From assembly GCA_003166055.1 (NCBI GenBank), contig PMWR01000536.1, positions 1-9,658 on the forward strand: DNA of 9,658 nt, given 5' to 3'. Origin of the DNA: Acidobacteriaceae bacterium (GTDB lineage: Bacteria; Acidobacteriota; Terriglobia; Terriglobales; Acidobacteriaceae). The translations under genes and the position numbers were made by a program. Below are positions 6,142 to 9,658 of this stretch, one piece after another (positions within the stretch are counted from its first letter, which is position 1; every line of letters starts with the position of its first letter). The notes below the pieces were generated by a model, which saw only the letters and a list, made by a program, of their open reading frames with translations, was not told where the DNA came from and did no database searches.

Positions 6142-6171
6142 AGTGTACTGGCTTGACGCCGTGTCTGTCAG
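6142..6171 (-). promoter_or_regulatory. Possible hybrid promoter at IS21 left end
   Basis: On the minus strand CTGACA (6171-6166, five of six to the -35 consensus) is formed by the last bases of the IS21 element. Eighteen bases on, in host DNA, lies TACACT (6147-6142, four of six to the -10 consensus). Transcription would start near 6135 and read the DUF2461 operon. The match is decent but unproven. Confidence 0.4.
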
Positions 6172-6202
6172 GGCCAGTGAGAAACGGAGCCATTTTCGCC
6201 GG
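6166..6202 (+). repeat. IS21 left terminal inverted repeat
   Basis: Pairs with 9622-9658 (27 of 37 positions). Two related 21-bp units begin at 6173 and 6198, 25 bases apart (13 of 21 identical). Another direct repeat, GGGCCAGTGAG, occurs at 6171-6181 and 6212-6222. Repeated subterminal units are the expected transposase-binding sites in IS21. Confidence 0.75.
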
Positions 6203-6309
6203 AGAAGGCCGGGGCCAGTGAGCCAGCCAGAGAGAGCCCCTGTTGGCGGGGACGCGGTACGAACTCTACAGTAGTTTCTAAATCTTGCCTTCCGCCCATC
6301 GTTTCGGTT

Positions 6310-6336
6310 CTCCTCAGAGATTCCAGTCCTGAGGAG
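6310..6336 (+). promoter_or_regulatory. Hairpin hiding the ribosome-binding site
   Basis: CTCCTCAG (6310-6317) and CTGAGGAG (6329-6336) are perfect reverse complements around an 11-base loop. The 3' arm contains GAGGAG (6331-6336), the Shine-Dalgarno sequence for the TTG start at 6342. Folded RNA would block initiation. This resembles the structures by which several IS elements silence translation from read-through transcripts. The sequence pairing is seen directly; the role is inferred. Confidence 0.6.
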
Positions 6337-6341
6337 TCGGT

Positions 6342-6797
6342 TTGAGCGCGCCCCGCTGCTGTCCTCACTGTCAACGTCTCTTTGTCCCTTCGATCTACCG
6401 ACCCCAGCAGGTCGTCTGTAGCCAGCCGGCCTGTCAGCGCCAGCGACGAGCCGACTACCACCGCAAGAAGCTGGTGGCCGATGCCGTGTATCGCCAAGTC
6501 GTTCGCGAAAGCCAGCAGCAGTGGTGGGATGAACATCCGGACTACCAGAAGCAGCGCCGACAGCGAAACCCTGGGGCGGTCGAGGCTAATCGGCAACGGC
6601 AACAGCAGCGGGATCAGAGGCGCCGCATCCAGCGTCTTGTCAGGAACAACGTAGCTTTCGACCTAAAGCATTCTGCGGCGGGAGTTTGGCTGGTAGGCCC
6701 CCAGGTGGGCGATCTTGACCGGAACAACTTAGCTTCCGCACAAGTATTAATTTTCCAGCCGCTTAGCCAGAACGTGGCTGCCTCCGCCGGTTCTTGA
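6342..6797 (+). CDS. IS21 passenger: zinc-finger-like basic protein
   Basis: A 151-residue protein. The TTG start at 6342 is set by a strong GAGGAG five bases upstream. The N-terminus has a CCPHC (Cys7, Cys10) and a VCSQPACQRQRR (Cys26, Cys31) pair, a likely Cys4 zinc ribbon. A long Arg/Gln-rich helix follows, with YRQVVRESQQQWWDEHPDYQKQRRQRNP (read in part), then a C-terminal part with two NN[VL]A motifs and WLVGPQVGDL. I recall homologues placed before IstA in IS21-type elements. Their function is unknown, and the basic zinc-ribbon build suggests nucleic-acid binding. The gene lies wholly inside the IS ends, just before istA. The TGA at 6795-6797 may be a shortened end (see findings). Confidence 0.85.
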   Translation: MSAPRCCPHCQRLFVPSIYRPQQVVCSQPACQRQRRADYHRKKLVADAVYRQVVRESQQQWWDEHPDYQKQRRQRNPGAVEANRQRQQQRDQRRRIQRLVRNNVAFDLKHSAAGVWLVGPQVGDLDRNNLASAQVLIFQPLSQNVAASAGS

Positions 6798-6807
6798 CAG
6801 GAACAAC
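6636..6807 (+). repeat. Three near-identical 15-mers about 78 bp apart
   Basis: CTTGTCAGGAACAAC (6636), CTTGACCGGAACAAC (6714) and CTTGACAGGAACAAC (6793). Spacings are 78 and 79. The first two are in the same frame and encode LVRNNVA and LDRNNLA; their similarity extends on through TAGCTT. The third overlaps the stop codon of the gene. Confidence 0.7.
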
Positions 6808-6853
6808 GCTATGGCGAACCGACCAGCTTGCCGTTATACCGGGCGTCAGACAG

Positions 6854-8431
6854 ATGCTGACCGCGGACCAAATCAATGCCATTCATCGCCTGCACTGGGC
6901 CGAGCACTGGTCGGCGCGCAAGATCGCCCGGCATCTGCATATCGGCCGCCGCACGCTGGCCAAGTACCTGGAGACGCCGGCGCCACGGACGGCGACACGG
7001 CAGCGGGCCAGCAAGCTGGACCCGTTTAAGCCAACCATCGCCGAATGGCTCACCCAGGACCCGACCGCCAGCGCCGTGGTGATCGCGCAACGGCTCCGTC
7101 CGCTCGGGTTCGACGGCGGCATGAGCATCCTGAAAGAGCATCTGCACGCCGCGCGAGGCCAGATCGCGGCCAAGCGTGCCTACGTACGCATGGAACCGGC
7201 GGCCGGGGAACGCTTTGAAATCGACTGGGGCCACTTCGGCGCGCTGTTGTACCAGGGCCATGCGCGCAAACTCTATGCCTTCTGCCTGGTCGAGTGCCAC
7301 AGCCGCAAGCTCTACGTAGAGTTCACCCACAGTCAGAGCTTCGAGACCTTCGTGCGCTGCCACCTCCACGCTTTCCAAGCTATGGGTGGCGTGGCCCGCG
7401 AGCTCTGGTACGACAATCTCGCCACCGCCGTCGCCGAGCATGACGGCAACCTCGTCCGTTTCCATCCGCGCTTCCTGGGCTTTGCCCGTGAGTACAACTT
7501 CCTGCCACGTGCTTGTCATGTGCGGGCGGCTTGGGAAAAAGGAAAAGTCGAGAGGTCGGTAGGATATTTACGCCAGAACTTCTGGCCGTTGCGTACCTTC
7601 ACCGACTTGGCTGACGTCAACTTGCAGGTCCGCCACTGGCTTGACGAAGTTGCCAATCGGCGCCGCCATCGCGAAACCGGCCAGACTCCGGAAGAACGCT
7701 TTCGCCCCGAGGCCCTGCATCTTCTGCCGGCCATCACGCCCGATTATCGCGACACCGCGGACGCTCTGGTACACAAGGATCTGCGCCTGGCCTTCGACGG
7801 CAATCACTACTGCGTGCCGCCGCGCTATGTCGGCTACTGGCTCACCGTAAAGGCTGACGCCAGCTCGCTCGTCGTCTACGACCAACACCAGGAGATCGTT
7901 TCCTACGCCCGCTGCTGGCAGCGCGGTGAAGTACTAGGCGCCGAGCGCTTCCAGAAAGAACTGTTCGCCCAAATGGCTGCCGCACAGCGCAGCGCTGCCC
8001 AACAACGCTTAGTCAGATGGCTCGGCCCGGCTTGCGAACTCTACCTGCAACGCTTGGCCGATACCGACCGCTCGCTGGCCCGACAAGTCCGGGAACTACT
8101 CGAACTGGTTCGGGAGTATGGGCCGGAAACCGTCGCCATCGCCTTGCAGAAAGCCCATGCCGCCGGCGCGTTCGGTGCCGACTACATCGGCAACATCCTT
8201 CGCCAACAGCAGATGCAGCGCGAGGTGCAGCCACGGCTTCGCCTGCAAGACCCGCAACTGAACGAACTGGCCACCGATCCGCTGTCGCTGGCCGACTACG
8301 ACACTTTCATCCTGCATGCTAAGAAGGCTACCGATGACCGTACTGCAACAGAAACTCGATCAACTGAACCTGATGACCATGAGCCAGCAACTGGAACCGA
8401 CACTGACGGAGGCGACGGCCCGCAATCTTAG
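6854..8431 (+). CDS. istA: IS21 transposase IstA
   Basis: A 525-residue DDE recombinase that cuts and joins the IS ends. I chose ATG 6854 (MLTADQINAIHRLHW), where family members start. A TTG at 6794 would add 20 residues without homology. Helix-turn-helix at about 18-40 (SARKIARHLHIGRRTLAKYL). The catalytic core has Asp124 in EIDWGHFG, Asp187 in LWYDNLA and Glu233 in KGKVERSVGYLR, all intact. An SH3-like C-terminal beta domain follows (FDGNHYCVPPRYVGYWLTVKA). The last 33 or so residues are a Thr/Asp/Gly-rich tail read out of frame through the start of istB, giving a 98-bp overlap. That is long for this family and may reflect loss of the original stop. Likely active with IstB. Confidence 0.94.
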   Translation: MLTADQINAIHRLHWAEHWSARKIARHLHIGRRTLAKYLETPAPRTATRQRASKLDPFKPTIAEWLTQDPTASAVVIAQRLRPLGFDGGMSILKEHLHAARGQIAAKRAYVRMEPAAGERFEIDWGHFGALLYQGHARKLYAFCLVECHSRKLYVEFTHSQSFETFVRCHLHAFQAMGGVARELWYDNLATAVAEHDGNLVRFHPRFLGFAREYNFLPRACHVRAAWEKGKVERSVGYLRQNFWPLRTFTDLADVNLQVRHWLDEVANRRRHRETGQTPEERFRPEALHLLPAITPDYRDTADALVHKDLRLAFDGNHYCVPPRYVGYWLTVKADASSLVVYDQHQEIVSYARCWQRGEVLGAERFQKELFAQMAAAQRSAAQQRLVRWLGPACELYLQRLADTDRSLARQVRELLELVREYGPETVAIALQKAHAAGAFGADYIGNILRQQQMQREVQPRLRLQDPQLNELATDPLSLADYDTFILHAKKATDDRTATETRSTEPDDHEPATGTDTDGGDGPQS

Positions 8432-9083
8432 CGTCGCCCAGACCCTGGAAGCCTTGGTCGATCGTGAACTCGAAGCTCGCTCGCAACGCACCGTGGAACG
8501 CCGCTTCAAGCTCTCCCGCTTGCACGCCAAGCCTTCCATCGACAGTTTCCAGTTCAACCATCACAAGTCGCGCCTCCAACTGAAGAACCGCATTCTGCGC
8601 CTGTTGGATCTCGACTTCATCCAGAACGGCACTAACCTCTGCGTCATTGGCAATCCTGGCGTCGGTAAAACTTTCTTGGCCAAGATCATCGGCTGGCGCG
8701 CCTGCCAGGCCAAGCAGCGCGTCCTGTTCACCACCGCCATGGACATGCTGAACCATCTGCTGGCGTCGCAGGTCGATCACTCGCTGGTCCGCAAACTGAA
8801 GCTTTACACCGACCCCACCCTACTGCTGGTCGACGAACTCGGCTACCTTTCGCTCGATCAGCAGACTTCCAACCTGTTCTATCAGGTCATCTCCACGCGC
8901 CACAGCTGTCATCGCAGTACGTTGATCACCACCAACACTGCGTTCTCCGACTGGGGCAACATCCTCTACAACACCACCATTGCGACGGCCATTGCCGACC
9001 GCTTAGTGGAGAACTCCGAAATCTTCTTGCTCGGGGGCGAAAGCCTTCGCAAAACCAACAAGAGCCAGCCCTCGAGCGAGTGA
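8334..9083 (+). CDS. istB: IS21 helper ATPase IstB
   Basis: A 249-residue AAA+ protein, DnaC-like, that assembles on target DNA and activates IstA. The start at 8334 is preferred over ATG 8316 because GAAGG (8323-8327) lies six bases upstream and MTVLQQKLDQLNL fits the family. Walker A is GNPGVGKT (106-113), Walker B LLLVDELGY (Asp167, Glu168), sensor LITTN near 198-201, and Arg223 in ADRL is the likely arginine finger. The N-terminal helical domain (residues 1-70) is present. Length is normal and no damage is seen. It overlaps istA in another frame. Confidence 0.95.
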   Translation: MTVLQQKLDQLNLMTMSQQLEPTLTEATARNLSVAQTLEALVDRELEARSQRTVERRFKLSRLHAKPSIDSFQFNHHKSRLQLKNRILRLLDLDFIQNGTNLCVIGNPGVGKTFLAKIIGWRACQAKQRVLFTTAMDMLNHLLASQVDHSLVRKLKLYTDPTLLLVDELGYLSLDQQTSNLFYQVISTRHSCHRSTLITTNTAFSDWGNILYNTTIATAIADRLVENSEIFLLGGESLRKTNKSQPSSE

Positions 9084-9180
9084 CCGCTCGTCACGCTGGC
9101 TCCGATCATGCGCCGCTCTGTGACGATATCCCGCGCGGAGGAGTCCGCCGGGTAACCCCTCAACGGCGCTGCCGGCAGGG

Positions 9181-9201
9181 GCGGGAGCACTTCGCTCCCG
9201 C
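9181..9201 (+). terminator. Strong hairpin after istB
   Basis: GCGGGAGC (9181-9188) pairs perfectly with GCTCCCGC (9194-9201) around the 5-base loop ACTTC, and G-T and G-C pairs can extend it by three. It is followed by TCTCTGGTCTTT, which is only partly T-rich, so it may be a weak intrinsic terminator or an RNA-processing/attenuation structure before the next ORF. Confidence 0.45.
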
Positions 9202-9219
9202 TCTCTGGTCTTTGCCGTC

Positions 9220-9507
9220 ATGTTCAACTTCAGCGCCAATCATCTGCTCTTGCTCTCTCGTATGGAATATCGAACCTGTGTCGTGTTTCTCATGCAAGAC
9301 CACTCCACCCGCCGGGTCTACCGCCTCTACGACTTCACCCGAGCCCACGTCATCGCCCCAGGCGAATACTACTGCGTGTCTGGCAAGGTCAACAGCGCGG
9401 ACAAACTGTACCTGGTCATCGAGTCGGTCAAGAGGGATACCAAACATAGCCGCGATTCCGCAGTTCCGGCATCAGCGGACGGCGCAGGAGGATCACTCGT
9501 GAAATAG
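9220..9507 (+). CDS. IS21 passenger: 95-residue hypothetical protein
   Basis: A small protein I do not recognise. The N-terminal third is rather hydrophobic (HLLLLSRMEYRTCVVFLMQ), but the Arg and Glu make a membrane helix doubtful. The middle looks beta-rich and balanced (RRVYRLYDFTRAHVIAPGEYY, then CVSGKVNSADKLYLVIESVK), which argues for a real protein rather than a shadow frame. The C-terminal 20 residues are low-complexity. No ribosome-binding site is evident before ATG 9220; ATG 9262 (MEYRTCVVF) is an alternative start. The gene sits between istB and the right inverted repeat, so it travels with the element. A strong hairpin at 9181-9201 separates it from istB. Confidence 0.62.
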   Translation: MFNFSANHLLLLSRMEYRTCVVFLMQDHSTRRVYRLYDFTRAHVIAPGEYYCVSGKVNSADKLYLVIESVKRDTKHSRDSAVPASADGAGGSLVK

Positions 9508-9621
9508 CAGACTGTGTGGCAGGGAATAAACTCGGCACCGTGACTGCTGTCCTTTGGCTCACGCAGTCGGCGCCGCAGTGTGCCTCGGGGCTACTTGACG
9601 GCCGCCTGGCCCACCCTCAAA
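9508..9621. other. IS21 right-end non-coding region
   Basis: There is no gene here. The interval holds the inner copy of the right-end repeat (9606-9626) and a TTGACG at 9595-9600 pointing outward. That would be a possible -35 for host genes beyond the window, but no matching -10 is visible inside it. Confidence 0.4.
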
Positions 9622-9658
9622 CCGGCCAGACTGGCTCCCTTTTAAACCGGCGCTAACA
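9622..9658 (-). repeat. IS21 right terminal inverted repeat
   Basis: Its reverse complement starts TGTTAGCGCC and matches 6166-6202 at 27 of 37 positions. Two 21-bp direct units, at 9631-9651 and 9606-9626 (16 of 21 identical, 25 bases apart), have the same spacing as at the left end. Confidence 0.75.

Larger units (their letters stand above)
6166..9658 (+). mobile_element. IS21-family element with two passenger genes, about 3.5 kb
   Basis: The left end TGTCAGGGCC (6166) and the reverse complement of the window end, TGTTAGCGCC, align without gaps over 37 bases with 27 matches. The match includes a shared GGAGCCA block at the same offset and a GCCGG block further in. Ends of the TG...CA type are usual for IS21. 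Inside are istA and istB in order on the plus strand, preceded by a zinc-finger-like gene and followed by a 95-residue gene. At 3493 bp the element is longer than two-gene IS21 members. The right end coincides with the last base of the window, so the target duplication cannot be checked. The transposition genes keep their key residues. Confidence 0.85.

Noticed and set aside
6168..6602. 144-residue minus-strand ORF at the left end of IS21
   Set aside because: It spans the terminal repeat and runs antisense to the Cys4 gene. Its sequence is not recognisable, and the plus-strand gene has a strong ribosome-binding site.
9080..9502. 140-residue plus-strand ORF starting on the istB stop
   Set aside because: Serine/threonine/proline-rich, low-complexity translation typical of a shadow frame. 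The overlapping frame at 9220-9507 has a balanced, protein-like sequence.

Overview
The window reads as a moderately GC-rich (roughly 57-58% by eye) chromosomal segment of a Gram-negative-type bacterium that has taken two insertion-sequence hits. The best guess is Acidobacteriota. That is inference only, from the gene mix (DUF2784, a Y-family polymerase, an HtrA-like protease next to a NarL-type regulator, a small 'VAVVVDG' protein next to DUF2461) and from general protein style. No marker gene proves it.

Layout. 1-736: an unrecognised alpha-helical protein on the plus strand. 849-1235: a small membrane protein (DUF2784) on the minus strand, divergent from dinB (DNA polymerase IV) at 1327-2388. 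2420-4065: two minus-strand genes 2 bp apart, a trypsin-like protease with a PDZ domain and no export signal, then a NarL/LuxR-type regulator whose receiver domain has lost every phosphorylation residue. 4066-4323: their leader, with a G-rich tract. 4344-5156: an IS5-family element bounded by perfect 15-bp inverted repeats and CTAG on both sides. It sits in the last codons of a ~102-residue gene (5147-5449 plus a detached tail at 4324-4339). That gene lies 15 bp behind a DUF2461 gene (5465-6118).

6166-9658: an apparently complete IS21-family element of about 3.5 kb. Its imperfect inverted repeats start at 6166 and finish on the last base of the window. Each end carries two copies of a ~21-bp repeat at 25-bp spacing. 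Inside are istA and istB, overlapping by 98 bp, and two extra genes: a zinc-finger-like basic protein before istA and a 95-residue protein after istB. The first extra gene starts at TTG and its ribosome-binding site is buried in a perfect 8-bp hairpin.

How the parts relate. The IS5 transposase has the usual orfA/orfB slippery site (A8), but two compensating single-base indels have scrambled about 23 residues and removed the catalytic Glu, so the copy looks dead although it stays open. The IS21 copy keeps DDE and Walker motifs and may be active. Its left end supplies a good -35 hexamer 18 bp from a -10-like hexamer in front of the DUF2461 gene, so it may have rewired that operon. The least ordinary host locus is the protease/degenerate-receiver pair, a candidate signalling module that does not use phosphorylation.
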